Notes: a model not told the origin generated them from the letters alone. Positions 38,173 through 49,122 are shown, counted from the first letter of the stretch. The stretch is DNA of 64,000 bases from Hyphomicrobium sp. (GCA_030148725.1 JASBSU010000007.1:1-64000); one strand, 5' to 3'. Numbers and translations are program-made.

Positions 38173-39378
38173 TCAGCTCCCGCTCACACCTGCGTCAACG
38201 GCTTGATGCGCCGCGCTTGCCCGCTGCTTCACGCTCTCCGACTTGAGCTGCCCGCAGGCGGCGTAGATGTCGCGTCCGCGCGGGGTACGCACCGGGCTCG
38301 CGTAGCCGGCGCGATTGACGACGTCGGCGAAGCGCTCGATCTGTTCCCAGTCCGAGCACTCATACTGCGTGCCGGGCCATGGATTGAACGGGATCAGATT
38401 GATCTTGGCGGGAATGCCGGCCAGCAGACGCACCAGTTCGCGCGCCTCGGCGAGGCTGTCGTTGACGCCCTTCAACATGACGTATTCGAACGTGATGCGG
38501 CGCGCGTTCGACAGGCCGGGATAGTTGCGGCACGCCTCGAGCAGCTCGGCAATCGGGTATTTCCGATTGATCGGAACCAGCACGTCGCGCAGCTCGTCAC
38601 GGACGGCGTGCAGCGAGATGGCCAGCATGGTGCCCGTGTCGGCGCCCCAGCGCGCGATTTCCGGCACGACGCCCGAGGTCGACAACGTAATGCGACGCTT
38701 GGAGACGGAGAGGCCTTCGCCATCGGCGGCGACCTCCATCGCGGCCCGCACGTTGTCGAAGTTGTAGAGGGGCTCGCCCATGCCCATCAGCACGATGTTC
38801 GTGATCTTGCGATCGGAGGCCGGCAGCAGTCGGCCATCGCCAGGAGCTTCGGCGCCCGGCCAGTCGCCGATGCGATCGCGCGCCAGCATGATCTGACCGA
38901 CGATCTCCTGGGCGGTGAGATTGCGGACGAGCCGCTGCGTTCCGGTATGGCAGAAGGTGCAGTTGAGCGTGCAGCCGACCTGACTGGAGATGCACAGCGT
39001 CCCGCGGTCCGACTCCGGGATATAGACCGTCTCGACTTCGGGCGGCCTCCCGTCGCGACCTTGCGCCGGGAGACGGAGCAGCCATTTGCGTGTGCCATCG
39101 ACGGACACCTGCTCGGTGACGATCTCCGGGCGGGCGAGGCTGTAACGCTCGGCGAGCGCGCTCCGCAGCTCCTTGGCCACGTCGGTCATGGCGGCAAAGT
39201 CGCTCACGCCGCGCACATAGAGCCAGCTCCAAAGCTGGTTGACGCGCATACGCAGCTGCTTATCGGGGACGCCCGCTGCACTGAGCGCCGCCTTCAGGCC
39301 GTCGCGGCCGAGGCCCGCGAGCGAAGGTTTCGCCATCGTCGTGGCGGGCAGGGCTTGAGCGTCGAGAGCGAGTGACAT
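38173..39378 (-). CDS. rlmN: Dual-specificity 23S rRNA/tRNA (adenine-C2)-methyltransferase
   Basis: 401-residue radical SAM enzyme that makes m2A2503 in 23S rRNA and m2A37 in some tRNAs. Cluster cysteines C136, C140 and C143 lie in [17 protein letters not shown]; the methyl-carrying cysteine pair includes the Cys in DIYAACGQL near the C-terminus. [16 protein letters not shown] and [14 protein letters not shown] are present. Length is typical. Confidence 0.96.
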   Translation of the reverse strand: MSLALDAQALPATTMAKPSLAGLGRDGLKAALSAAGVPDKQLRMRVNQLWSWLYVRGVSDFAAMTDVAKELRSALAERYSLARPEIVTEQVSVDGTRKWLLRLPAQGRDGRPPEVETVYIPESDRGTLCISSQVGCTLNCTFCHTGTQRLVRNLTAQEIVGQIMLARDRIGDWPGAEAPGDGRLLPASDRKITNIVLMGMGEPLYNFDNVRAAMEVAADGEGLSVSKRRITLSTSGVVPEIARWGADTGTMLAISLHAVRDELRDVLVPINRKYPIAELLEACRNYPGLSNARRITFEYVMLKGVNDSLAEARELVRLLAGIPAKINLIPFNPWPGTQYECSDWEQIERFADVVNRAGYASPVRTPRGRDIYAACGQLKSESVKQRASAAHQAVDAGVSGS

Positions 39379-39456
39379 GTCGATCCGCGGGCGATCCGGC
39401 GGCGCGCCGGCTGTTAAACAGAGCCACTATCTAGCGATGCGCCCCAAATACAGCAA

Positions 39457-39484
39457 ATCCCCGAACCCTTGAGGGTCCGGGGAT
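39457..39484 (-). terminator. Hairpin downstream of the small gene at 39536
   Basis: ATCCCCGAACCC (39457-39468) / GGGTCCGGGGAT (39473-39484), a 12-position stem with one A-C mismatch and a TTGA loop. On the reverse strand it follows the stop of the small gene by 52 nt, with a short T-run (ATTTG) after it. Confidence 0.5.
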
Positions 39485-39535
39485 CAGCAAAAAACGATTT
39501 GTCCAGGTCGGGGAGGAAATCCCTGGGGGTTCCAA

Positions 39536-39736
39536 TCAGGCGGCCGGAACCCAGCGGCCAGCGACGTAGCCGAAAGCCACCGCGTCGGGGTGCATCCGTG
39601 CCGAGAGCCGAAGCTCGTCGACCTCTTTCACATTGGCGTCGTCGAGCACTTGGGGGCGGGTGGCTTTGACGACGTCGTGAAATCCGCTGAGCAGGATCAC
39701 TCGCTTACCGCGGACCTCGATCTTCGGGCATGCCAT
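39536..39736 (-). CDS. Small hypothetical protein (66 aa)
   Basis: 66 residues, MACPKIEVRGKRVILLSGFH onward, with mixed alpha-beta composition and no signal or membrane segment. A near-perfect ribosome binding site (AGGAGGTGA, 5 nt spacing) and a downstream hairpin support a real, well-translated gene. No family recognised. Confidence 0.7.
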   Translation of the reverse strand: MACPKIEVRGKRVILLSGFHDVVKATRPQVLDDANVKEVDELRLSARMHPDAVAFGYVAGRWVPAA

Positions 39737-39943
39737 GCGTCACCTCCTGTATAGGAGATCAGCGCTACGGAATGGCGGTGGGGGGAACTCGATCTGCCGA
39801 CTTCGGCAGTTGCCCGCAGCCAGATACTGATCACCTACAACGTTCACTATACGTGACGTTTGCGACACGCGAAATAACATTCCGTTGCATAGAGGTAAGA
39901 TGGATGTTGACAAAATTGCAGCTTTGCTGCGGCGCACGCAGTC

Positions 39944-41296
39944 TCATTTGCCGAGCGGCACGTTGAGCTGCAGTCGGCCCATCCAGTTTTCAGCCGCAGA
40001 ACTCGTTCCGCTCTCGACGCCGCCAGTCGCCTTCAGACTGCTACCGTCCTTCACGCCGACAGCAACGCCGGCCTCGGCCTTCAACTGCACGTCCGTCGGA
40101 CGCACCGACGTCGCTGCCGGGTTGAGCGCCTGCAAGTCGTCGAAGCCGACGAAAGCGCCGAGCGCAGCGCGCGGCTCGATGAACATGTCGTCGTCGAGCG
40201 CGTAACGCTTGGAAACCTCCGGCAGCACCTCGACCTTTCCGGTTCCGGCCGCCTTGGTTTCATTCGACGTCGCATCGCGCACGGCGTCCTCGACGTAGAC
40301 GAGGCCGATACTCGGCGCGACCTTCCAGCCGCCGAACTCGCGCGTGCCGGTCAGCTTTCCGCGAACCAGACGGCGCGCCGTGAGGCTGTCATCGATCGTG
40401 TCGCTCCACACCTGGTTCTCGGTCTCACCCCAGGCGGCTCTGCCGTCGAACACGACGCCCTGACCGAGCTTAACGCTCATATAGGGGCCGACCATCCAGC
40501 CACGGGCAGCCATTTCCGGGTTGCTGGCGCTGTAGGTTTCGACGCCGCGGTCGAGCTGCGCCAGCGCGCCGAGCATGATGTCGGGGCTGAGCATGGAGCG
40601 CGTGCCGAAATAGAGGACGCTCAGATTGTTGCCGGTGTCGAGGCTGCTGTCATAGCTTTGCATGCGCCCTTCGAGCCAGAAGTCGACGATGCCGGGATCG
40701 ACTTTCTTGTTGCCCTGGGCGGCAGCGGAGATCTCGGACAGGCTGACGGAGAAGCCGACGTCTTTCGCACGGCCGTCCTCACCCATCGAGACATTGCTGG
40801 ACAGCAGCTTGTCGGCCTCCGCGACGGGTGTTGCGGGGCGGTCTATGCGCAGCCGGTCAGGGTCACGTCCGTTGAGCATCGCCTTGCGCCGCTCGAGAAA
40901 TGCGGCGTTCGCTGCTTCGGTCGCGGTCGAAATGCAGGCGACGCGAACGCTGCCCGCGTTGGCCGCAGCCGCTTCGAAGCGAAACACATAGTCGCCGTCG
41001 ACGACGGCCTTGAAGGTCGCGGATGTGTCGGACGCTGCCGCAATCGCGGTCTGCGCTGCGCCGATACCACCAGTAACAGACACGGACGCGCCGCTCGATG
41101 TGAAGGTCAGAGCGTCGCCGACCGCCAGCGTCACACGACGGACGGCCGTTTCTCCCGCAGCGATTGCAGCATTGAGCGCGCCTCGATTGACGGCGGCACA
41201 GCCGCTTTCCTCGGCGGCATGAGCCGAGCGCGCTTCGATGGGCAGAACTGCGAAAGCAGCCAGGATGGCCAAGAGGCCAGGATGTCGGTTCGCCAT
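39944..41296 (-). CDS. Autotransporter-type outer-membrane beta-barrel protein
   Basis: About 450 residues. Signal peptide at the N-terminus (HPGLLAILAAFAVLPIEARS, cleavage after AHA). Residues about 30-150 are a small Ala/Val-rich beta domain with two cysteines; residues about 190-450 alternate hydrophobic and polar residues as in an autotransporter barrel, ending in WMGRLQLNVPLGK with no final Phe/Trp. It lacks a long passenger, so it may be a stand-alone barrel or a porin-like protein rather than a classical autotransporter. Confidence 0.75.
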   Translation of the reverse strand: MANRHPGLLAILAAFAVLPIEARSAHAAEESGCAAVNRGALNAAIAAGETAVRRVTLAVGDALTFTSSGASVSVTGGIGAAQTAIAAASDTSATFKAVVDGDYVFRFEAAAANAGSVRVACISTATEAANAAFLERRKAMLNGRDPDRLRIDRPATPVAEADKLLSSNVSMGEDGRAKDVGFSVSLSEISAAAQGNKKVDPGIVDFWLEGRMQSYDSSLDTGNNLSVLYFGTRSMLSPDIMLGALAQLDRGVETYSASNPEMAARGWMVGPYMSVKLGQGVVFDGRAAWGETENQVWSDTIDDSLTARRLVRGKLTGTREFGGWKVAPSIGLVYVEDAVRDATSNETKAAGTGKVEVLPEVSKRYALDDDMFIEPRAALGAFVGFDDLQALNPAATSVRPTDVQLKAEAGVAVGVKDGSSLKATGGVESGTSSAAENWMGRLQLNVPLGK

Positions 41297-41382
41297 ATGC
41301 ATCGCCCCACTACGCAACTAACGCGATTCGATGTCGTTGCTGCAGAGCAAAATCGACCAAAGTATGAAACGCCGCCAATATG

Positions 41383-43155
41383 TTAGCTTGCGGCATTAGA
41401 TCTCGAGAGCGGAATGGGCGACGGCGGCAGGCGGGACACCATCGCCGCGGCGATCTCACGCGCACCGCCAATCACGGCGGTTGCCCCGAGATTGCTGAGA
41501 TACTCGCCCTCGGCATCGGAATGGGCGTGGGCGATGATGTAGAGGCGCGGGTTGGCAGCGCGTGCCTGGGCGACGATCTGCCCTGCCTCGAAGGCGTCCG
41601 GAATGGCGACCATCAGCGCGTGGGCGTTCGGCAAGTTGGCGGCGACGAGTGCTGGCGGCGCGCTCGCCGCGACGGCTTCGATGCCGGCGGCTTTCAGCTT
41701 GCCGACGATGTCGTCTTTTTCCTCGATGACGAACAGCGGGACTTTGGCTTTCACCAGCGCTTCGCCGATCCAGCGGCCGATGGTGCCGTAGCCGATGAGC
41801 ACCGTGTGCCCCTCCTGGCGCGTCGCCACGATGTCGTCGGCGACAGGGACCTGGGGAGCGGGCGCCGGCTCCGCGACCGGCGCTGCCTCGACGGCCGCAG
41901 CCGGTGCGACGGCGACTGCGGCCGGGGCGGGCTGAAGCGCTACGCCGTCGCGCCTGTCGAGCCAGGGTTTCGCCCGATCAAGCGCCACGAAGAGCAGTGG
42001 GTTGAGCAGGATGGAGATGATCGCCCCGGCGAGCACCAGCTCGCGCCCCTCCACCGGCATCAATCCCAACGCCACGCCAAGACCGACGAGGATGAACGAG
42101 AACTCGCCGATCTGGGCGAGACTCGCGGCGATGGTCGCGGCGGTGCCCCATGGGCGACCAAAGGCGCGGACGATCGCCAGCGCGACCGCCGATTTGGCTA
42201 TGAGGATGATGGCCAGGGTTGCCAGAACCGCGAGCGGGTCGCGTAACAGGATGGCCGGGTCGAACAGCATGCCGACCGAGATGAAGAACAACACGGCAAA
42301 GGCGTCGCGCAGCGGGAGCGTCTCGGATGCGGCCTGCTGGCTGAGCGCCGACTCCGACAGAATCATGCCGGCGAAGAACGCGCCCAGCGCGAATGAGACA
42401 TCGAAGAGCTGGGTCGCTCCATAGGCACACCCCAGCGCGATGGAGAGCACGGCGAGACGGAACAGCTCGCGCGATCCGCCGTGGGCGACGTAATGCAATA
42501 TCCACGGGATGACGCGTCGTCCGACAACGAGCATGATGACGACGAAGGCCGCGACCTTGGCGATGGTGAATGCCAGCGTTTGCAGGATCGCCTGCATGCC
42601 GAGCGGCGAGGCCCGCTCCAGGCTTCCGTCGAGAAGCGGGACGACCGCTGGCAGAAGCACCAGGGCCAGGACCATGACGAGGTCCTCGACGATCAGCCAG
42701 CCGACGGCGATGCGACCGCGCTCGGTGTTGATGATGCGTCGTTCCTGGAGGGCGCGCAGCAGGACCACGGTGCTGGCGACCGAAAGCGCCAGCCCGAACG
42801 TGAGACCCGCGCCCACCGACCAGCCGAGCGTATGCGCGAGCCCCATGCCGAACAGCGTCGCGACGGCGATCTGGCCAATGGCGCCGGGCACCGCGATGCC
42901 TTTGACCGACCAGAGCTCCTTCAGCGAGAAGTGCAGCCCGACGCCGAACATCAGCAGGATGACGCCGATCTCGGCCAGCTCACTTGCCAGCGACTGGTCG
43001 GCGACGAAACCGGGCGTGTGGGGGCCGAGCATGACGCCGGCGATCAGGTAGCCGACGAGGGGAGAAACGCGGATGCGTTGAGCTATGGCACCAAAAACAA
43101 AGGCGAGGCAGAGGCCGACAACAATGGTTGCAATGAGCGGGGTGTCGTGCGGCAT
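41383..43155 (-). CDS. Kef-type (YbaL-like) cation/proton antiporter
   Basis: 590 residues. Residues 1-390 form a CPA2 Na+/H+ exchanger domain with about 12 helices (SPLVGYLIAGVMLGPHTPGF, ILLMFGVGLHFS, GWLIVEDLVMVLAL, GAFFAGMILSES). A low-complexity Ala/Pro/Val linker (about 405-440) leads to a TrkA-N/RCK domain (HTVLIGYGTIGRWIGEALVK at about 452-471) that binds nucleotides. Predicted K+ or Na+ efflux with nucleotide gating. Divergent from the YiiX-like gene. Confidence 0.9.
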   Translation of the reverse strand: MPHDTPLIATIVVGLCLAFVFGAIAQRIRVSPLVGYLIAGVMLGPHTPGFVADQSLASELAEIGVILLMFGVGLHFSLKELWSVKGIAVPGAIGQIAVATLFGMGLAHTLGWSVGAGLTFGLALSVASTVVLLRALQERRIINTERGRIAVGWLIVEDLVMVLALVLLPAVVPLLDGSLERASPLGMQAILQTLAFTIAKVAAFVVIMLVVGRRVIPWILHYVAHGGSRELFRLAVLSIALGCAYGATQLFDVSFALGAFFAGMILSESALSQQAASETLPLRDAFAVLFFISVGMLFDPAILLRDPLAVLATLAIILIAKSAVALAIVRAFGRPWGTAATIAASLAQIGEFSFILVGLGVALGLMPVEGRELVLAGAIISILLNPLLFVALDRAKPWLDRRDGVALQPAPAAVAVAPAAAVEAAPVAEPAPAPQVPVADDIVATRQEGHTVLIGYGTIGRWIGEALVKAKVPLFVIEEKDDIVGKLKAAGIEAVAASAPPALVAANLPNAHALMVAIPDAFEAGQIVAQARAANPRLYIIAHAHSDAEGEYLSNLGATAVIGGAREIAAAMVSRLPPSPIPLSRSNAAS

Positions 43156-43457
43156 CCCTTGTTGCGACCCTCTCCGAAATGCTGACGATTCATTCTACGG
43201 AGATGAAAAGAAATTGCACCCCATTCATTGACGCATCCGAGGACTATTGCGGGCGTGTGGCGACCGGAGGGGGAGAGCGCGGACGCTTGCCCCGCGATCG
43301 GGTGGCCGGCGTTGGGGCTGCGAAACGAGCCGCGCACCAGCCGATTTTCCCGAAGGCGCCGCAATCCAGGATCAGAGTCGGCGGCCGAGATCAGTGTTTG
43401 GCCAGCGTGAGCGCTGTGCTAATCGAAAACATAAAAGTTGCCTGGGGGAGACGCCCG
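43156..43457. other. Divergent intergenic region
   Basis: About 300 bp between the antiporter gene and the YiiX-like gene. Open frames here are extensions of the downstream gene and lack homology. GGGGGAG at 43444-43450 is the ribosome binding site of the next gene. No promoter was confidently identified. Confidence 0.4.
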
Positions 43458-44729
43458 ATGTCATTGCGCAAGAGCTTCGTTGCGACCGGCCTGGTTGCAT
43501 TACTCACGGTCGCCGGCTCGCAAGGGGCAAGCGCCGCGGACTTCACGTTCAACGAGAAGACCAACGCCGACCTCGCCAAGAAGCTGAAGATCCCGGTCTA
43601 TTTCGCCGTCCCGAAAAGCAGCTGGGCGCCGCTGCCGAAGGACATCAAGACGACCGATAAGCTGGTCGAGTTCAGGCATCCGGACGGCCTTAAGGCCAAG
43701 GGCGACGTGGGGCTGCGCCTCGTGGTGGCGAAACGCTCCGGCCTGTCGGCACGCCTCGGCAAGAGCGGGCTCTTACAGACGGGCGACATCCTCCTGACGT
43801 TCCGCACCGAGTGGGGCGGGGCGGGTGCCTATCCGAACATCCAGATGGGCATCTCGCATACGGGCTTTGCCTACATCGATAAGAACGGCAACCTGCGCAA
43901 TCTCGACAACCCGATGGACGGCGAATACGTCGGACCGGGCAACCTGACGAGCGAGCACTACCGAACGCTCAACTACCTGCACATCATCCGTCCGCGGAAC
44001 CTGACGGACGCGCAGAAAGCGAACCTGCTCGGCTGGGCGACGCGGCTCAACGCCGGCGCCGGCAAGGTCTATCCGAGCCAGATCAGCTTCAACCAGGATT
44101 ACAACGCGCCGAAGTTCCAGCCGGGCCGGCCGCTGACGTTCGTGAAGCAGTTCGGCCAGATCGCGCTCGGCCAGGGCAACGCGTCGGGCAAGCCGCTCGA
44201 CATGTATTGCTCGGAGTTCGTGTGGTCGCTGCTGTCGCTGCGCAATTGCGATCCGGCGAAGACCGCTGACGACTTCAAAGGCAGCCGCGTGCCATCCTGC
44301 ATCAAGGAGCCGATGGAGCCCATGAAGGCGACCGGCAACGTGGTGCCGACGCACGGCCGCAGCACGTACTCGGGCCTCGCCGACGGGCCGCTGCTTGTGG
44401 TCGATCAGATGGAACTGCCCGACGACGTACGCAAGCCGCTTCTGGAGAGCATCTTCATCGAGAACCCGGCGGGCATGTCGAAGATGTCGGTCGGTCACCG
44501 CAAGGTCGCCGAAGAGATGCAGCCACGGTTCGAGCGCCTCAAGAGCTACTACATCGGCATGACCGGCAGGATGTGGCAGAACTGGCGTGCGCGCCTCATC
44601 GGCACCGGATTCAATTGGGCCGGCATCGCCGAGAACTATTCGCCGACATCCTATCTTGTGAACACGCTGCTGCCCGAGAAGAACAACAACCGCACCATGG
44701 ACTACGTGGCGACGGTGGTGATCGAGTAA
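43458..44729 (+). CDS. Exported YiiX/permuted-papain-like cysteine hydrolase (predicted)
   Basis: 423 residues. Start ATG 43458 has a strong ribosome binding site and gives a signal peptide (1-27, cleavage after ASA). TGDILLTF (108-115), a His in GISHTGFAYI (H134), and a Cys in DMYCSEFVWSLL (C251) match the order of the circularly permuted NlpC/P60-papain group (YiiX/YaeF, poxvirus G6). Such enzymes are thought to cleave amide or acyl bonds in cell wall or lipids. The family assignment is from motif order only. The dipeptidase gene follows after 25 bp. Confidence 0.65.
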   Translation: MSLRKSFVATGLVALLTVAGSQGASAADFTFNEKTNADLAKKLKIPVYFAVPKSSWAPLPKDIKTTDKLVEFRHPDGLKAKGDVGLRLVVAKRSGLSARLGKSGLLQTGDILLTFRTEWGGAGAYPNIQMGISHTGFAYIDKNGNLRNLDNPMDGEYVGPGNLTSEHYRTLNYLHIIRPRNLTDAQKANLLGWATRLNAGAGKVYPSQISFNQDYNAPKFQPGRPLTFVKQFGQIALGQGNASGKPLDMYCSEFVWSLLSLRNCDPAKTADDFKGSRVPSCIKEPMEPMKATGNVVPTHGRSTYSGLADGPLLVVDQMELPDDVRKPLLESIFIENPAGMSKMSVGHRKVAEEMQPRFERLKSYYIGMTGRMWQNWRARLIGTGFNWAGIAENYSPTSYLVNTLLPEKNNNRTMDYVATVVIE

Positions 44730-44754
44730 GCGGGCGACCGGAAGCGGCGAGGCA

Positions 44755-45819
44755 ATGAAGATCGATCGTCGTCAATTCATGCACGGGGCGCTCGCCGCTT
44801 CGTGCGCCCCGGCTGTTGGCGCGCAGGCTGCCGGGACATCGCCCGTCTACATCGGCGACATGCACTCGCACCTGTTCTTCTTCGGCATGGGCGTCTCACC
44901 GGAGAAGCGCCCGCTCGGCGCGACAATGGCTGCGGGCAACGCAACGCTCGTGGCCTGGTCACTCGTCGGCGATGTGCCGTGGCTGCGCATCACCGGCCAG
45001 GGGATCAAGCAGAAGGGCCAGCCACAGCGCGGCGAGGCCATCGCGTGGTTCGAGAACGATCTCACGCGCATCAAAGCGCATCTCGACAGCCAGGGTTTGA
45101 AACTCGCACTGAACCCTGACGATATCGACGCGGCGCTCCGGGGCGAGCCGCGCGTGGTGCTGACCGTCGAAGGCGCAACATTCGTCGAGGACGATCCGGC
45201 GCCGCTCGCGCACGCTTACGAGCTGGGTGTGCGCAGCGTGCAGCTTGTGCACTACATCGAAAACCCGCTGGCGGACTTCCAGACCGAGCGGCCGCAATAC
45301 GGCGGTATGACGGATCTCGGCCGCACGGTGATCGAGGAATGCAATCGGCTCGGCATGCTCGTCGATCTTGCGCATTGCACGGATATCGTGGTGCGCGCGG
45401 CCCTCGAAGTTTCGACGCAGCCGGTGATGTGGTCACATTCCTCCGTCACGCGGACCCGGCAGCCGAACTGGAAGATGCCCGTGTGGCAGGCGCGGCAGCT
45501 GCCGCTCGATACGGCAAAGCTCATCGCGAGCAAGGGTGGTGTCGTCGGTCTGTGGCCGATGCGATCCGACGTGGGGCCAAGTCCGGAAGCCTATGGAGAA
45601 CGCGCGTGGGAGCTGGGCGAGTGGCTCGGTGTCGATCATGTGGGGTTCGGCACAGACATGAACGCCATCTCGCGGCCGGCCATTAGCAGCTATGCGGACT
45701 TGCAGAAGGTCGTGCGCCTCTGGCAGGCCGCGGGCTTCCCGGACGAGAGCATCCGCAAGATCGCGCTCGGCAATTTCGCGCGCATCCTGAAGCAGGCGAT
45801 GAGCGCGCGAGCTGCTTAA
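44755..45819 (+). CDS. Tat-exported membrane dipeptidase (peptidase family M19)
   Basis: 354 residues. A twin-arginine signal (KIDRRQFMHGALAA) suggests export folded with its metals. M19 zinc ligands are visible as H37 (DMHSH), E139 (VEGA), H207 (DLAH) and H228 (WSHSS); the 21-residue spacing of the last two equals that of renal dipeptidase. The usual HxD first pair reads H37-S-H39 here. A later GTDMN supplies the active-site Asp. Likely hydrolyses dipeptides in the periplasm. It shares a probable operon with the YiiX-like gene. Confidence 0.85.
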   Translation: MKIDRRQFMHGALAASCAPAVGAQAAGTSPVYIGDMHSHLFFFGMGVSPEKRPLGATMAAGNATLVAWSLVGDVPWLRITGQGIKQKGQPQRGEAIAWFENDLTRIKAHLDSQGLKLALNPDDIDAALRGEPRVVLTVEGATFVEDDPAPLAHAYELGVRSVQLVHYIENPLADFQTERPQYGGMTDLGRTVIEECNRLGMLVDLAHCTDIVVRAALEVSTQPVMWSHSSVTRTRQPNWKMPVWQARQLPLDTAKLIASKGGVVGLWPMRSDVGPSPEAYGERAWELGEWLGVDHVGFGTDMNAISRPAISSYADLQKVVRLWQAAGFPDESIRKIALGNFARILKQAMSARAA

Positions 45820-45820
45820 T

Positions 45821-46285
45821 TGTGGGTGACACGAGCGGACGCAAGCGTTGTGTGCGGCGAAGATCGCGCAAGCTGAGAGCCGGCGCTCCGCGCCGGGCGC
45901 CCTTGGCGCCTTGCCGCCGTTGGCGGCCGAGAGTTTGTGGGTGACACGAGCGGACGCAAGCGTTGTGTGCGGCGAAGATCGCGCAAGCTGAGAGCCGGCG
46001 CTCGCGCCGGGCGCCCTTGGCGCCTTGCCGCCGTTGGCGGCCGAGAGTTTGTCGGTGACGCGAGCGGACGCAAGCGTGGTGTGCGGCGAAGGTCGCGCAA
46101 GCTGAGAGCCGGCGCTCGCGCCGGGCGCCGTTGGCGCCTTGCCGCCTTGGCGGCCGAGAGTTTGTGGGTGACACGAGCGGACGCAAGCGTGGTGTGCGGC
46201 GAAGGTCGCGCAAGCTGAGAGCCGGCGCTCGCGCCGGGCGCCCTTGGCGCCCTGCCGCCGTTGGCGGCCGAGAGTTTGTGGGTGA
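45821..46285. repeat. Tandem repeat array B (4 copies of ~114 bp)
   Basis: Units begin at 45821, 45936, 46050 and 46163 with TGT(G/C)GGTGAC(A/G)CGAGCGGAC, and a fifth partial copy starts at 46277. Copies are more than 90% identical by eye. Each contains three successive palindromes: CCGGCGC-tc-GCGCCGG, GGCGCC-ctt-GGCGCC and GCCGCC-gtt-GGCGGC. The array exactly fills the gap between the dipeptidase stop (45819) and the convergent hslU stop (46301). It is related to array A at 13.0 kb. Confidence 0.92.
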
Positions 46286-46300
46286 GGCGCGCCGAGTTCG

Positions 46301-47617
<1,317 letters not shown>

Positions 47618-47687
47618 ATCGAAGCCTGGTCAGTCGCGGACACGTGTCCGAGGATAATGGTTCGGAAGATATGTGGCGATTGCTTGC

Positions 47688-48752
47688 CTAAGCGGAAGCG
47701 GGTGGGACGAGTTGTCGGAAGCGGCCGAGCGGCAAAACACGCAGGGCGCCATTGCGCAAGGCTCTCCATTTCGCGGAGAGTAACAGGATGAGCGCCGCGA
47801 GGCCCAGCAGAGTCAACGATAGTGAAATATCCTTGGCCAGGCCCTCGGACAGCAGATAGCCGATGGCGAACCCTGCGTAGGACAGGCCAGACACCAACAG
47901 AGCGCGGCGATCCAGGACGATCGCGATGACCCCGAACACCGCGAACAACACCAGCATGCCGACCGCCTGAACGAACTGACCGGCCGAGCCCAGAAGCAGC
48001 GTGCTCACCGACTGCACCAGCATCGGCGCGGCGAGGAGATGCAGCCAGAACGCGACGTCGGAGCGGCGCGTCAGGCGCGACGTGTCCGTCGCGTCGATGC
48101 GGACGGCAGCGGCAAATATCAGGGCTCCCAGGACGCCGCTCACCAGCGCTCTCTCGGTATCGCCGTGCATCACCCCGGCGACCTCCAGACCGCCCGCGAC
48201 CGCACACACGAGGCCGGCGGCAATCAGGGCGGTGTCGATCGGAACGGCGAACCGCCAGCGATGCAAGGCGGCGGCGATGGCGACGCCAATGCCCGACAGC
48301 AAATAGATTGGCGCCAGGGAGCCGTCGTCCTCGACGGGCGTCGGAAGCAGTCCGCTGCCGAGCATGTATGCAGCGATGCCGCCGGCACCGGCGAACATGA
48401 GCGCCAAGGCAATCGCGGGCAGCGCCAGGCGCAGGCGGCGTGCGAAGACCTCCGACAGTCCCCAGGCGGCTGCCATGGCGACAAACGCAAAGCCGACGCC
48501 GAAACCGATAGCGCTCCTCAGGCCGAACAACGCGAACACGAGGAGCAGGATGCCGATGGCGACGAACACGTCATTGAAGCCGCCGATGAGTCGGAAGCGC
48601 TCATCGTCGGGATCAACATCGCTGTCGTGAAAATCGGCGGCCGCCGAAGTCGTGGCCGGGGAACGCGCGGCGAGGGAGCGCAAGCGTGCCGCCTGCTCGG
48701 CGGTGATGATGCCCTCGGCGACGCCGAGGTCGATGTGCTCGTCGCGGATCAT
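47688..48752 (-). CDS. Polytopic membrane protein (DUF2157-like)
   Basis: 354 residues. A soluble start (LGVAEGIITAEQAARLRSLA) resembles the N-terminal motif of DUF2157 membrane proteins; then a polar linker (about 30-55) and about ten hydrophobic helices to residue 330, ending in a basic tail. Function unknown. It lies between the SMR gene (15 bp upstream) and hslU (70 bp downstream). Confidence 0.75.
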   Translation of the reverse strand: MIRDEHIDLGVAEGIITAEQAARLRSLAARSPATTSAAADFHDSDVDPDDERFRLIGGFNDVFVAIGILLLVFALFGLRSAIGFGVGFAFVAMAAAWGLSEVFARRLRLALPAIALALMFAGAGGIAAYMLGSGLLPTPVEDDGSLAPIYLLSGIGVAIAAALHRWRFAVPIDTALIAAGLVCAVAGGLEVAGVMHGDTERALVSGVLGALIFAAAVRIDATDTSRLTRRSDVAFWLHLLAAPMLVQSVSTLLLGSAGQFVQAVGMLVLFAVFGVIAIVLDRRALLVSGLSYAGFAIGYLLSEGLAKDISLSLTLLGLAALILLLSAKWRALRNGALRVLPLGRFRQLVPPASA

Positions 48753-48767
48753 GTGTCAGCGATAGCG

Positions 48768-49091
48768 TCAGGCGGAAACGAATTTGAGGCCGACGATGCA
48801 GGCGACGAGGGCGAACAGCAGCATGAGCCGCTGGGGCGTGGCCGCCTCGCCGAAGGCCCAAACGCCGAGCATGGCCGTGCCGGCGGCGCCGATGCCGGTC
48901 CACACGGCGTAGGCGGTGCCGAGCGGCACGCCTTCCAGCGAACGGTTGAGACAGTAGAGGCTCATTCCGGCGAGCGCGAAGAAGGACAGCGTGAAGCCGA
49001 GGCGGCTGGGGCTCAGACCACCTGAGAACCGGAATACCGTGGTTGCAGCCACTTCCAGTGCACCGGCGGCGAGTAAGTACATCCACGCCAT
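48768..49091 (-). CDS. Small multidrug resistance (SMR) family protein, SugE/Gdx-like
   Basis: 107-residue membrane protein with four helices. The functional glutamate is E13 (AAGALEVAATT), and WTGIGAAGTAMLG in helix 3 matches the SugE/Gdx subgroup rather than EmrE. Gdx proteins export guanidinium; some also carry quaternary ammonium compounds. No guanidine riboswitch is visible in the 31-bp gap to hslV. It is probably co-transcribed with hslV. Confidence 0.88.
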   Translation of the reverse strand: MAWMYLLAAGALEVAATTVFRFSGGLSPSRLGFTLSFFALAGMSLYCLNRSLEGVPLGTAYAVWTGIGAAGTAMLGVWAFGEAATPQRLMLLFALVACIVGLKFVSA

Positions 49092-49122
49092 GAATTGAAA
49101 GCTCCTGCCCCTTGTGGCGGTC

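Noticed and set aside
38020-39375. 451-codon open frame antisense to rlmN
   Set aside because: Shadow of rlmN, which has intact radical-SAM motifs on the other strand.
45683-46213. Repetitive protein-like frames across the 114-bp repeats
   Set aside because: Unit length near a multiple of three keeps frames open on both strands; copies differ by indels, the translation is Arg-rich, and no start signal is present.
49092-49122. Guanidine riboswitch for the SMR/Gdx gene
   Set aside because: Only 31 bp separate it from hslV, too short for any known guanidine riboswitch, and no motif was seen.
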